Of a stretch of 64,000 nt of DNA, positions 23,980-35,349 are shown piece by piece. The DNA is taken from the NCBI RefSeq assembly GCF_052857255.1, contig NC_135497.1, positions 193,925,632 to 193,989,631 on the forward strand, read 5' to 3'. The notes under the pieces are model-generated. The model did no database searches. It was given only the letters and a program-made list of their open reading frames with translations, and was not told the DNA's origin. Source of the stretch: Amblyomma americanum. Its lineage: Eukaryota; Arthropoda; Arachnida; Ixodida; Ixodidae. The position numbers were made by a program, and so were the translations under genes. Position 1 is the first letter of the stretch, and every line of letters starts with the position of its first letter.

Positions 23980-24476
23980 CATATCAACTCGCTCAATCAC
24001 TGCATTGTGGTGTCACGAAAACCTGAGCCAAATAATACACTTCTACACGCAGCAGCGGACCCACAATCACGCACGAAAGTTGGCGAGCCCTTCCCGGCGA
24101 CATTATCTTGCCCGCACCCTCCTCTGTCGCTCGCGCCTACGTATACAGGTTGAGAGGTGGCTATTGGTTGGATCCTTTCAGGCTTCAGGCGGCTACCATG
24201 GCCGCGGCCAATAAGCCTCATAGCTCCGGTGGGTCAGGAAGCTCCGCTCCCAGAGGTGGGGCTCACGGAGGAGCGCGTACCTTTCAGCATGCAAAAGCGA
24301 CGAGAGGAAAGGGAAAGGCGCGAAGACGCTGAAATTCAAATTTTTACTACAGATAACTGAGCTTCTACAAAGCGCTTTGAAAGAATTCTTGCTGGACAAT
24401 ATTCATGAAGCGGTGTGCTTTAACATCCCAGGCATAGTGCAACTTTATTACAGCCCCTTACAGAGCCCCTTTAAAG
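23980..24476. mobile_element. MITE with TTAA-containing ends, copy 2
   Basis: Matches 21348-21868 over almost its full length (CACTGCATT, AATACACTTCTACAC, TTGGCGAG, GAAAGGGAAAGGCGCGAAGA) and ends in CAGAGCCCCTTTAAAG. The left terminus is not recognisable, so the copy is probably 5' truncated. Confidence 0.7.
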
Positions 24477-24881
24477 ATGCACTAAAGTGTGTTCTGGAAA
24501 ACTTCTTTGCTTTTATTTTTTGTTTTTGGGTTTTCATGAATAAATAGCTCCAGTCGCAGACAACATAGCTGCAAATTAACCCCACAGAAATAAAATACCC
24601 GAGGACTGTTTGCTTTTGCAAGACTGCTGCTGTAGGGTGATGCGCCCTGCCATCTGCTCCGGCAGAACCGCATGCCTCGCTTCTTTCCTTGTGGTGCGTC
24701 AGTGATCACGGTTCCCCTTTCTTGAAGGCCTTGCATCTGCCCCGCCCCCCATTTTGCAATCCTGTGACATCCATGGATCTACACTTTTTGGTGCGATTTG
24801 TGTGATGCTGTCGCATTTTGTTGCAAGTGCTGTTCGGTTCTTGAGCAAACCACTCATTTTCGAAGATCACCCCGCATATTA

Positions 24882-25985
24882 CAGTAAAAGCTCGTTAATT
24901 CGAACTTACGGTTAATTCGAATTGACGCCCGAGTCCCGACACAGCCCTGCGTATTTCAGTGGGGGAAAACTCCCGATAATTCGAACAAGTCGGCATCCAC
25001 TACGGTTAATTCAAACCAGCAGTCACTGGCTGACACCGCTCCTCGTAGATAAAAGTTGATCCATAGTGAGTAAAACACGCTCCATATTTACCAGAGATGT
25101 AAAGCAATGGAAAAGAAAAAAAAAAGCCGAATGCACGCGGCTCAGGGAGCCCGTGTTCCAGTGCATGCCGTAGCAGGTTTTCGCTGCTGAAGCACTTGCC
25201 CGCGTTGCTGATTCTTTGGCGCGAGCTGTTCCAGGTTTTAGTTGTGCCGCGGTCACGATCACATTGTGTAAACAATGTAGTATGGCAGTTCTGGCGATGC
25301 TGGCTTTTGTTGGTGCCGCGAGCTCGAGCTACGTGACAGCAGCGTGGAGACGTTGGAGCCCTTGAGTGACGCCAATATAATTGAGGCTGCATGCTCCCAG
25401 CAGACATCGCAGGGCTCACGTGTGGTGAGAACAGCCGACAGTGATGAGTCCAATGGCGGCGACGAGGCTATGCCACCGCCAAGTGCACATGAAGTAGCGT
25501 CGGCGCTCGGATGTTGCAGCACGCCACTTCTCTGTCAATGAGAACTCTACATTGCGCAGGAGCTTTGGGCAAGCTGCAGATCATGCTGATGGAGTCTCGG
25601 CAGAAGAAACGCAAGCAAATGCACTTCGCCGATTACTTTTAATTTTGACAGCCCTTCCCCGTAAATAAACATGTTTTGGAGCATAAATAGCGCCATATAT
25701 TCCACACTAAAGCTCGCTGCTCACGCGAATGCATTCCAGTACTTGTTTCTGGTGCATTATTTGTCGATCAATTTATTTCATTTGCCACTAGTACAGGGTG
25801 AATTTAATTCTCAGAATATGCCCGCCACAAACATGTAGTAGCGCCTAGCTCGCGATAACGAGCCTAGATGTGACTGTGTGGGGCGCAATAACCGCTCATT
25901 GTAGCAACCATTCGATACTTCGAACTTCGCATAATTCGAACAGTTTTCCAGTCCCCTTCGAGTTCGAATTAATGAGCTTTCACTG
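24882..25985. mobile_element. Tigger-like element with TA duplications
   Basis: The ends pair: left CAGTAAAAGCTCGTTAATTC, right (reverse complement) CAGTGAAAGCTCATTAATTC, then GAACT on both. TA flanks both ends (24880-24881, 25986-25987). At 1104 bp it is an internally deleted derivative keeping only the tail of a transposase gene. Confidence 0.9.
25350..25641 (+). pseudogene. C-terminal remnant of a Tigger-like transposase
   Basis: The frame starting near 25344 reads LSDANIIEAACSQQTSQG, then an acidic and Pro-rich stretch. After a frameshift near 25530 it reads LGKLQIMLMESRQKKRKQ and MHFADYF before a TAA at 25639-25641. A basic helix plus a T/H-x-x-D-Y-F tail right at the stop is the usual Tigger C-terminus, placed as expected about 340 bases before the right terminal repeat. 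No catalytic residues are present. Confidence 0.65.
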
Positions 25986-26690
25986 TATTATGTATTACTC
26001 TGCCGATGGTTGACTCCTACTACTTTCTGCTTTTAGTTAAAAAAAAAAACCAATGCGAGAAGTGCCTTTCAGCCAGTCGCATGACGGCTTGCTGCTCTGC
26101 CATCGGCGGAGTGATCTTTGAAAATGTGTGGTTAGCTCACGAACAGAACAACACTTGCAACAAAACGCGATGGCATCCCACAGATCACACGAAAAAGTGT
26201 AGATCCACGGTTGTCGCAGGATTGCTAAACTGGTGAGTGGTGCAGACACGGGACCTTCAGGAATGGAGAGCCGTGACCACCGACTCACCACAAGGAAAGA
26301 AGCGAAGCATGCGCTTCCACTGGAACAGGCAGTGGGGCACATCACCCTGTAGCAGCAGTGTCGTGAAAGCAAAGAGTCGTTGGGTATTTTTATTTCTGTG
26401 GGCTTAATTTGCGGCTAAGTTGTCTTCAAGTGAAACTGTTTTTTCATGGGAGCCTAAAAAACAAAATAAATGCAAAAATGAAGTTTTCCAGAACGCTGTT
26501 TAGTACACCTTTAACATAGGCTGTCAAAATGCCGGCACGGGATAAACCACTGTAATGAAGATGTGCCGTGTGAGAGTTTTAGCACAGCCAGATAGTTGTA
26601 CAGCCAATACGGTAATGCATTGCCATTGCTACTGTTAACGGCCGACACCTCCTCCTTTCTTTTCATTAAATTCCTTTCTCTCTCATTGCT

Positions 26691-26919
26691 GCCGCTGCGG
26701 TGGCTCAGTGGTTATGGCGCTGTGCTGATGAACTGAAAGACACGGGTTTGATCCCGGCCGTGGCAGTCGAATTTCTGTGGAGGTGAAATTCTAGAGGCTC
26801 GTGTACTGTGCAATGTCAGTGCACGTTAAAGAACCCCAGGTGGTCGAAATTTCCAGAGCCCTTCACTGCGGCGTCCCTCGTAGCCTGAGTAGCTTTGGGA
26901 TGTTAAACCCCCATATACC
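26691..26919 (+). mobile_element. Ruka-type SINE, full length
   Basis: The tRNA-like head GCCGCTGCGGTGGCTCAGTG holds an A box (TGGCTCAGTGG), with the B box GGTTTGATCCC near 26745. The body and the TTAAACCCCCATATACC tail follow. A 15-bp target duplication with one mismatch (TTCTCTCTCATTGCT / TTCTCTCTCTTTGCT) flanks it at 26676-26690 and 26920-26934. Confidence 0.92.
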
Positions 26920-27339
26920 TTCTCTCTCTTTGCTGCTGTTGTTGTGCTTGCCTAGCCTATTTTGCTGTATGGTCATTGTTAGTGTATTTCGTACGATGGT
27001 GCTACAACTTCCTATTCTCGGCGTACCATGGTGCCACAATTCTGATGTGACAGCCGTGTTTAGATAGCGTGGGTTTCTATGGCAGCTACAGCGGGACTGT
27101 CTCACAAAAGCATAGCAGCTGGGGAAACATCACCCAGGAGTGTAACAGCAAGGTTCTGCTATATATTGCTTTATTTTTTTATCATCCTTGTAATATTCCT
27201 TTCCTGCAATAAAAGCTTTACGGTCATTCCATGTCAAATGCCCCTAAGTTTGGGCCCGACCCTCTCTGATTTCTTTAAAAAAATTTGTGGCTTTTTATTG
27301 AACTGTCAAAAGCAATTTCCCTAAATATTTTCCCGTCAT

Positions 27340-28746
27340 TTGAAAGCCCTTTGAATTTTTCAGACTAGTTCAAAACTAGGCGTCCGTAATAAATTATGAA
27401 AATTTTTGTATTTCTTTTCTGTTCTCAAAAAACAATGTATAGGAGTTATACTTTCGTATCATGCATCAAGAAATTACCAGTACGGAGGTGTTTGTGTTTC
27501 TTTAATTTGTTTTTTTAGCTCAAAACGCATCATTTTTGAAGTTAAAAAAAAGCTGCACACAATATTCGTCAACAATATAAAAATTTTAATCGGCTCTCCA
27601 TAACATCTTCTGCTTAGCAAACATCTTAGAACTAAATTGGAATTCAACATTAAGGAAAATAAATGCCAAATGTTCAAAAAAGTGTTGTGCGGCGTATTCG
27701 GTAGTAGAGAATTTCATGCTAACGTTCTCATTGCAAAAATTCAAAGTTCAGTTCAGCTAATAGCCCATTTCATTTTAATTTTGTTTCGTTCAGCAATTTT
27801 TATCGAGGTATATTTTATTTTAGCAGAGAAAAAAAATTTTAAATTTGTGCACTGCAGCCCAGGTCATGGTTGCCCCGTACTGTCACTTCACTGCAGAACA
27901 CATCCTCGGCACTGCTCAAAGTGATCTCCTTCCGTGCGCTCTTGTGTTCGCGTTGAGCAAAGTTATCATTGCATCTGGCGTGCTGTGTTTGTAAGAGCAG
28001 TGATATACAGATGCCATGCTGTTGAAATGCCGACGTCTTGAGGCGATCATACATTTGCTGTTGTGAATGCCCCCTCAAATCACTTGATTCCGTCTTCGCA
28101 TATCATATCTCTTGTAAACACAGCATGGGAGAAAGCAGGTAGGCAACACCTGAACACATGAGTGCACGGAAGGAGATCAATTTCAGCAGTGCTGAGGCTG
28201 TGTTGTGCAGTGAAGTGACAGTAAGAGGCAACCATCACCAGTGCTTCGGTGCTCAGCTTTAAAATTTTTTTACTCAACTAAAACAAAAAAGACTTCTACA
28301 AAAATTGTTCAATGAAATTACAATGAAACGGACTATCAGTTGAGCTGTATTTTGTATTTTTACAACAAGCAGCTCAGTATGAAATTTTTGGCCAAATGTG
28401 CAGCACAACGAACTTTTTAAAATTTTGAAATTTTTTTCTGAACGTTTTTGAGATCAGCTTTAGGTTAAACATTTTTTTTAAAATACAGCCTGTTATGGAG
28501 AGCCATTTAAACGTTTTATATTGCTCTTTAATTTCGCATGCAATTTTTTAAAATTGAAAAATGATGTGCCGTGTCCTTAAAAAATTATTTAAAAAAACAC
28601 AAAAACTCCGTGCCGACAATTTCTTGTTGCATGATACAAAAGTATAACTCCTATCCACTGTTTGTGAAAAATTTTATCTGCAAAAAGAATTTGTTTGCAA
28701 ATTTTTTACGGCAATCTAGTTTTGTACTAGTCTGGAAAATTCATAG
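27340..28746. repeat. Large imperfect inverted repeat (foldback)
   Basis: The left arm (about 27340-27992) and right arm (about 28111-28746) are reverse complements with mismatches over about 640 bases. Paired blocks include TATAGGAGTTATACTTTCGT with the 28634-28655 region, GGCTCTCCATAACA (27591-27604) with TGTTATGGAGAGCC (28490-28503), and GATCTCCTTCCGTGC (27922-27936) with GCACGGAAGGAGATC (28164-28178). The loop is about 118 bases. No ORF or transposase is evident. It may be a foldback transposon or an inverted duplication. Confidence 0.88.
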
Positions 28747-29634
28747 GGCAAATTTAATGTCATTTCCATCGAATGACATTCGTTCAAAACGACATTAGTT
28801 TGCTGCCACACGAGAAAATATAATGACATTCGATGAAAATGACATTAGGTATCGAATGAGTTTGGGGAACTCATTCGCCAGCAAACTCCGAGCTAATGTT
28901 TTCCCTCGACACCAGAGACTTGGTGAGAATATGCACCGAACATAAATTTTAAACGCGACACAAGCATTATAATATTTCAACGCCCGTATAATTCTGTGGT
29001 CGTTCATTTATTTATATAATAGTACCGAATAGCACCAGAAAAAATAAAACTGTCACTCTCGCTACCAGCCAACCGGAATGGACGAGCAGGCATGTTTTTT
29101 GGCTTTTTTGTGTAGCGTGGCCCAAAGCCAGCCGTAGCCAGCCCATGAGCCAGCGGCAGGCGCGTGCGTTGTGTTGCTGGAGTCCGGAGTGCTGGCTGTG
29201 TCAATTGCTGCGGTAGTTGTGCGCTCGGAGTTGTTTGTTATTTATTCTTGCTGGATCCGCGATGGCCGAGGGCGGAGCAAAAAACCGAGCTCAGTGGACA
29301 GAGTTGGAGACTTAAGCTCTAATCAAAGTGTGGCAGGATCACCTTTGTGACTTGCGCCGGCTGAACTTTGGCTTGGCTTGGACTCCTCGTGGATAGCAGT
29401 GATCAACGCGTTATTGAAACGAGGATTAAAATTTTGAAATCGGTTTCCATTCGCAAAACAATACTTTTCGAAACATATTGAAGCATAGATCGAAATGTTT
29501 TTATGCTGCACTTTTTCTCCATCGCAATCGCCATCATTTGCAAATGGCATTACTTTTGGCCGTGTAGCAGCACGCAGAATAAATGACATTAAGTCGAACA
29601 AATGTCATTCGATGGGAATGACATTAGATTTGCC
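28747..29634. mobile_element. PIF/Harbinger-like TIR element
   Basis: The ends pair: left GGCAAATTTAATGTCATTTC, right (reverse complement) GGCAAATCTAATGTCATTCC, both followed by CATCGAATGACATT. The interior keeps a fragment of a Myb/SANT-like ORF. The superfamily is inferred from that ORF type; no transposase is left. Confidence 0.75.
29261..29365 (+). pseudogene. Myb/SANT-like DNA-binding domain fragment
   Basis: The reading MAEGGAKNRAQWTELET, a TAA at 29312-29314, then ALIKVWQDHLCDLRRLN resembles the start of a Myb/SANT-like (trihelix) domain (W-T-x-x-E-T-x-A-L-I-x-V-W). Such domains are carried by the second ORF of PIF/Harbinger transposons and by domesticated MSANTD proteins. Its position inside a TIR element supports the transposon origin. 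Only the first helix region is visible and it is broken by a stop. Confidence 0.6.
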
Positions 29635-31438
29635 GTGTGGCAGGGGTATTACAGTGTGAAGTGCAAGGGATTCATTGTTACAAGTGCTCTTCAGATTAAG
29701 TCATTATTAGTTACTTTACAGCGCATTGAAGTTCTGTGTGGATAAGACTGGTTAATGAGCAGTCTCTAAATTGGAGTGCACAAAAAAATTTGTAAGCATA
29801 AACCAAGAAATCTGCTCCTAACATTGCATGCTTTAATCATTTAGCACCAAGCTGCAGCAAAAATTATTTCTCTATCTGCTCTAGAGACGGAATATCCTTG
29901 TAAACTTCCAAACTGTCAAAAATCGGAGTAAACTAGGAAAAACAAACAGAGATGAGGTAATTATTGGATTGTAAATGGGAATTACAGCTAATATTTCATG
30001 CACCAAATGGAAGACACCATAGATGGTAGAATATATATATATACTGCAAAAAATGATTGTGTTGCAATTTTCCCGAAGGCCCCTGTCCCCCCTTATCGAT
30101 GATATTATTGGGGCAAAGTCAGTAAACTAGCACAGGCTCAGCAATGACTCGGTTCATTAACAGAGACATATTGGTTACCACTGGTGGCTTTTTTTCATTA
30201 AAAGTGTAATGCAAGCTTTCTTGGGCAGAATTACAGGTCACTCCTCCTAGTATTAACCCTTTGATGGTTGAATTTTTTCGAAAAAACTTTCCCAGATGGC
30301 CAAATTATTTTATTGCATATTTTGAATAAACAAGTTGACTAAAGTTCGGAATAAAGTTGAAAAAAATTAGGGACAGTATTTTGGTGCCAACATCACTGAG
30401 AACTGCAAAAATATTCAATAGTATGTAAGTATGGTTGTCCGTCCTTGAAACATGGCATTGCGCATGGTGTCCAGTTACAGTCCGCACACATAAAATGTGT
30501 GTCTTCTCTCCGCTCGGGGCACTTGAGTTGTTTGGTGCACACGACACCTTCGCTGCGTGCAGCAGCAGAGATGTGAAAACTCAGTAAACCAGGAGAGCGA
30601 AAATAACCTGCGAGCGTCGGTAATAAACAAACTAAGGGCAGCGCCATTAAGTACGGAAATCCACTTTCGCCAGCCTCTGCAAGAGAGTGCCTATAGAGAT
30701 AATGATCAACTTCCGCACGCCTTCATTGCGATCGCACCGAGAAACCGAAATCGTGAAAGCGTGTCACTGCAAGCTGCACGGCATGCCGAAGATCAAAATC
30801 AGTTCCCTTTTTCTCCACGAAAGTGGCATGAGCAATTTTCTAACTCTTCTTGTAAGTCCTATGAGGTGGCAGCACCTCCCAGTGAGCTTGTGTCGGTTGT
30901 ATTGTCAGTATGGTGCACAAGTTCAAATGCAAGGTCATAGCATATTCCATACAGCAAACACCGTGCAGGACAGAAATCCGCCACCATGCATGAACGGCAA
31001 GAACCATCAAAGGGTAAATACTGCTGGGAAAAAAAAATGTACGAGCAGGTTTCTACAATGCATTGAATGAGATGTTTCATGCATATTTATAATTGTGTAC
31101 ATTATAGATTTTTATTTTTAAATACATTTGTGTTTGAAAAAGTAAATTATGCTTCATTTGTTTATTACCAAAGACTTGAACCTAAAGTTGGGTTGAGTGT
31201 GAGAACAAAAACTCTTACTTCAGTACAGTCAATGCTAAGCTACTCTACGCAGGGTGTAAAACCAGATATGTAATTAATGAGGAACTGGAAGCAAAGAATG
31301 AGTACAGAACTTTGTGGTGGAAACAGGCTTCTAGTTTAAAGATGGCCTTTCCAATTTTACTGCCGCCTTTAGTGCTTCTCTTTATATGCTGCCCTGAAAC
31401 AGTGGGGCTTAACTGTGGCCTTTCTTTTGCATGGGTAG

Positions 31439-31721
31439 ACTCCACATGCTCAACAGTGCAGCAGCTTCTGCGTCGAGTCTGTGTACAGCTGTCTGACCTG
31501 GCTGCCCCATCAGCGTCGGTTGTGTCACGAGCTATGCTAGATGCTATGCATAGCTCCCTTGTGAGCCCATGCTTTGGGACCAGCCTTGGAGGCGAGATTC
31601 GCCCCCTGACTCCGCAGAACTGGCCCCCAACGGGCGGCACTCTAAGCTTGCTGGACCTTTTATCTTTCCTGGTCACTCATGCTCCCTTCAAAGTGGCGGT
31701 GCTGCAGGCCATCAAGTCTGG
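31439..31721 (+). CDS. VIRMA: VIRMA exon i (largest in the window)
   Basis: The acceptor CATGGGTAG ends at 31438, after the tract CCTTTCTTTTG, and the donor G|GTGAGT starts at 31722. Length is 283 bases, phase 1 to 2. It encodes STCSTVQQLLRRVCVQLSDL, a variable Gly/Pro-rich stretch, then LSFLVTHAPFKVAVLQAIKS. The frame is open upstream from about 31312 through the intron end, so intron retention or an upstream acceptor would not be stopped at once. The phase-1 start (T|AC, Tyr) is the one that fits exon h. Confidence 0.88.
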
Positions 31722-31921
31722 GTGAGTGATCAGTATCATGTTATATCAGTGAGTCCAGGCAGCTTGGCTTTGCCCGTGAACTTTCTTGTAGAAACTGGCT
31801 TTTTTTTTTTTTAGCTGTTTCGTGGCTAAAAGTTTGTGTAAGCAAAACTATGTGAGTTGGTTAGGCAGGATAAAACTAACATGATTTCATGGACTTACGG
31901 TACTTTTTGAAACCTTTAAGC

Positions 31922-32151
31922 GCCGCCGCAGTGACTGAGTGGTTATGGCGCTCGGCTGCTGGCCCGAAAGACGCGGGTTCGATCCCGGCCGCAGCGGTCG
32001 AATTTCGATGGAGGCGAAATTCTAGAGGGCCGTGTACTGTGCGCTGTCAGGGCACGTTAAGGAACCCCAGGTGGTCGAAATTCCCGGAGCCCTTCACTAC
32101 GGCGCCACTCATAGCCTGAGTCGCTTTGGGACATTAAGCCCCCATATACCA
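31922..32151 (+). mobile_element. Ruka-type SINE, full length
   Basis: Head GCCGCCGCAGTGACTGAGTG, B box GGTTCGATCCC near 31977, then the family body and a TTAAGCCCCCATATACC tail. The flanks TTTTGAAACCTT and TTTTAAAACCTT form a probable target duplication with one mismatch. Confidence 0.9.
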
Positions 32152-32818
32152 AGCCGTTTTAAAACCTTCCATTTGTGACAGCACTTTGCACTGTAATGGA
32201 AATGTAAGGAGACACGATACTTTAAAACCTTGATATAATCTGAAATCAAAATCCCAGTTAATTTAAAGACTTTTGGCACTCCTGAAATTTACTGTGCAGA
32301 TTTTATCAGACAGTTTGAGCAACCAGTGCACTATTCGAGCGGATAATTTGTCAACTTTGGTAGGGGTCTCCAAGACTCCTGATGCAGGCAAATCTCACGC
32401 TGGCTGGCTGTCACGCATCTCCGAGTAATGCTCAGTTTGCAAGGCGGCAATCGCAATTGTCGTTTTGGTTTTCCGGTTTTCTTGTGTGCTGCTCGGGAAT
32501 TCATCAGTGTTGGGTGCTTTGGACTTTAACCTGGCTCTTCATGCCTCTTCCACAGCCAGCTGTAGCACGAGCGTTCATTTGCATGCATGTTTTTTTTTTG
32601 TTGGTTGTCTCTCATTGAAACTTTTGTAGTTACATTGCAGCAAATTGCATGGTACAGAACTTAAAATTCTGCACCTAAAAGCAGACCTAATGGTGTGCCT
32701 ATCTAGGAATTTAAGCAGTGAGTGGGCTGTGCATACTTAACTGAACTCTTTATTGCATAATGGGCCATCATGCAAGTAGCTGTGAGCCTAAGCGCGAGCT
32801 TTGGCATTCATTAATTTA

Positions 32819-33824
32819 CAGTTGAACCCCGATTTAACAAAGTCGGCAAAAGTGGCGGTTTACTTTGTGATAATGAAATTGCGCTACATCGAAATTCGTC
32901 TCCTAGCATGCTAAGAATCCTTGGGGCTTTACCCTGACTGCACCGCCGAAATGATGATGCGTTCCGCCACCACAACCTCGTGGCTGTCGGCGGCAGCCGT
33001 GCGGTGAGCCCCGCCCTCTTCCTCCCTCTCTCCTTACTCTCCTTTCTTTCTCCATATCGGCTCGGCGAGAAGATTGTCCTCCAATCACCAACCAAGGAAA
33101 TGAAATCAGGCCCACTCTGCTCCTCGTGTTTTCCGCTGTAAGCGCGAGTGTGTCTCTTTTTGCACATACGCACTTCGTCTGAGTGAGAACCGACGTTGTC
33201 AGGTGTGAAGCGTGCGACGGGCTTCACAGCTGACAGGTGTGCCAACGGCACTAACCTTTCCAGTCCTCCTACCAAGCTTTGGTCATCTGTAAACACGACC
33301 TGTAAATGCGGCGCACTGCCTCTGAGCACAGGCAGCATGTTGCATTCGGCGCCGATTTTGAGCAAGATAAGGAGCGCTGCGGGCTGGCCTCGCAGGCTGC
33401 CAAGGCTACACAGACGCTCGTACCAGCCTTGCCCGTACTATCCCAGATGGTGTGGCCAGCGGCGCGCTCACTTCTGTGATCGTTGTATTTGGGTCTGCCT
33501 ATGCGCTTTATATATGAAAGCCAGGCGGTGGCCATATTACTTACGTGCTCCGATGCGCTCTTCAGCATGCGCTTCGCTGATCCATTCGCACCCCAATGAA
33601 CCATTCGAGCCCCACTGAATCACTCGCGCCCGCGATGCAATTTTTCCTCTGGTTCGTTTCCAGCCAGCTATAAAAGTTCGTAATATTGAAAGTGTGGCAA
33701 AACCTACTTAATTATATTGAAGCTGAAAATATGTGGTGTTTGGACACGAAGTTATATAAACTGTAATACTTCGTTACATTGAGGATTTCGTTACATTGAA
33801 GTTTGTTACATCGAGGTTGAACTG
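32819..33824. mobile_element. Tigger-related non-autonomous element with TA duplications
   Basis: Ends: left CAGTTGAACCCCGATTTAAC, right (reverse complement) CAGTTCAACCTCGATGTAAC; TA at 32817-32818 and 33825-33826. The interior is collinear with 13600-14755. Two long overlapping ORFs exist on opposite strands but neither shows a transposase motif, so I do not call a gene. Confidence 0.85.
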
Positions 33825-35255
33825 TATCTCATAAGCGGTGCGCAAACATCTTCTTAGGACATTGAAGCTGGCGCAATTGAAATTCTGCTGACTGACAATG
33901 TGGTGACCACAACAAGCATGCCCGAGCTCGTTTAATCATTAAAACATTGACTGCAGCTTCATTAAGTGTAGTGATGGCGACTTGTAAGTGCTGCACCTGG
34001 TTGAATGGCATTTCATGCTTGCTTTTTCTGCTTTGTTTTCTTTCCGGGTGATTAAAAAAAATCTGCCTGATTTGAATGTTCCCTGTAGTCCAGTACACTC
34101 CGAACTGATGAGGTTTTAGTCTAGAGCACCGAAAAGTTAAAAGAGGAAGCGAGCGAAAATTTCTTGGTTTTTTTACATTTTCAGTACAACGTGCTTCTTA
34201 GCTCCATTGTTAGCAATTTCAGGAAGGGAATCTGAAAGAGTGCAGTGTAATCCAGAGAAATCGAAGCCTGAAATCAAAACCATCTCTTGTATGTTGGCTA
34301 GCTTGTCACTAATTTGTACAATCCATCACTGTGTAACGTCTGCTATTGGGCCATATATGTTGTATAGTAGAAAGCATTGGCAAAAAGAAAATAAACATTA
34401 AAAGCCACATGTGTGCTTATTTATTGCAATGCAGTGTTATTCAATTTTTAGCCTAAATTTTAAATTTCTGTTAAGAAATGCAGAAAAAAAGAAGAACAGC
34501 AAAAGTTGCCAGAGGTGTCTTTTTGTATGACAATATCGAGAGATTGAAGTAATGTTCAAAAAGCATGGAAAGGAGCAGATGAAAAAAGTGCAAAGTGACC
34601 TGTTAGACCTAGAATACAATGGTGATAACAGGGGTTAAGTGGAGTGCAATACAGCGCTGTTGTTTTTAGGAAAGTTGGTATATTTGCATGGCCAAAGGTG
34701 AGGTGTAATGATAGAGGACTCCTTGGAACTCGAGTCTCGATTCATTGGCAGCACGATCGATCGAGATAATTTCGATGATGGCAGTATGTCTCAGTTTGCC
34801 AATGTGCTAACGTCAGAGGTGTGCAGTGTACATTGTTAAAAAAATTATTGTCTGCAAAATGGCCGTTGTTTAGTAGGGATGTGATAGTTTGTGCAGTTGT
34901 GACTATGTACATGAAAACACTGTATTGTGAATCTTGTTCTGTGTAACAAGGTATTAGTAAAGATTTTTGCTGGACTGAGTGACTTTACTGTACAAGGGTT
35001 CTACTGTATTATGAAACATTTTCCAGACCTGTGTGTGCTGCATGCAGACAAATACAGTTGAAAGTCTTTTCCAGTATATTAAAATTTGTAAGGGCAAAGA
35101 ATGTTGGCTTTCTGGCATTTTTGCTTGAGAGCGGCAGTTTGTGTGATTGCACACTTGTGGCAATCTTGCATAGGCAAAACCTTGGCTTGTCTAATGCAGT
35201 CACTGCTCTTATATGGTGTGTTAATGCTAAACACGGAAAAAATATTTTTTTGCAG

Positions 35256-35349
35256 TGGAAAGTACGGGGACATTTTCAACTACATGCTGACATTGTTCAA
35301 CTTGCCAAGTGATGAGCCAACACACATTCAAATCCAGGAGTGCATTCTG
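35256..35349 (+). CDS. VIRMA: VIRMA exon j
   Basis: The acceptor ATTTTTTTGCAG ends at 35255 and the donor CTG|GTAAGT starts at 35350. It has 94 bases, phase 2 to 0. The split GG|T codon gives Gly, so the join reads IKSGGKYGDIFNYMLTLF. It continues LPSDEPTHIQIQECIL. The spacing from the preceding helical repeat matches the vertebrate protein as remembered. Confidence 0.9.

Larger units (their letters stand above)
22939..31438 (+). other. VIRMA intron h-i (longest, 8.5 kb)
   Basis: Contains MITE copy 2 (23980-24476), a Tigger-like non-autonomous element (24882-25985), a SINE (26691-26919), a large inverted repeat (27340-28746) and a Harbinger-like element (28747-29634). From 29640 to 31438 nothing was recognised apart from an AT dinucleotide run near 30030. 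Confidence 0.8.
31722..35255 (+). other. VIRMA intron i-j
   Basis: Contains a SINE (31922-32151) and a Tigger-related non-autonomous element (32819-33824). Nothing was recognised in 33830-35255. Confidence 0.8.

Noticed and set aside
26691..26765. Possible tRNA gene (A and B boxes)
   Set aside because: It is the tRNA-derived head of a SINE. The body, tail and target duplication follow, and no acceptor stem closes. The same applies to the heads at 31922, 36322, 38321 and 53945-54184.
31312..31438. Upstream extension of VIRMA exon i
   Set aside because: The frame is open, but the phase-1 acceptor at 31438 is the one that joins exon h in frame, and the extension lacks family similarity as remembered.
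32811..33365. 185-codon minus-strand ORF, the longest in the window
   Set aside because: It lies entirely within a non-autonomous TIR element, reads through the element's terminal repeat, and shows no domain. A long ORF also exists on the opposite strand. Probably chance in GC-richer repeat sequence.
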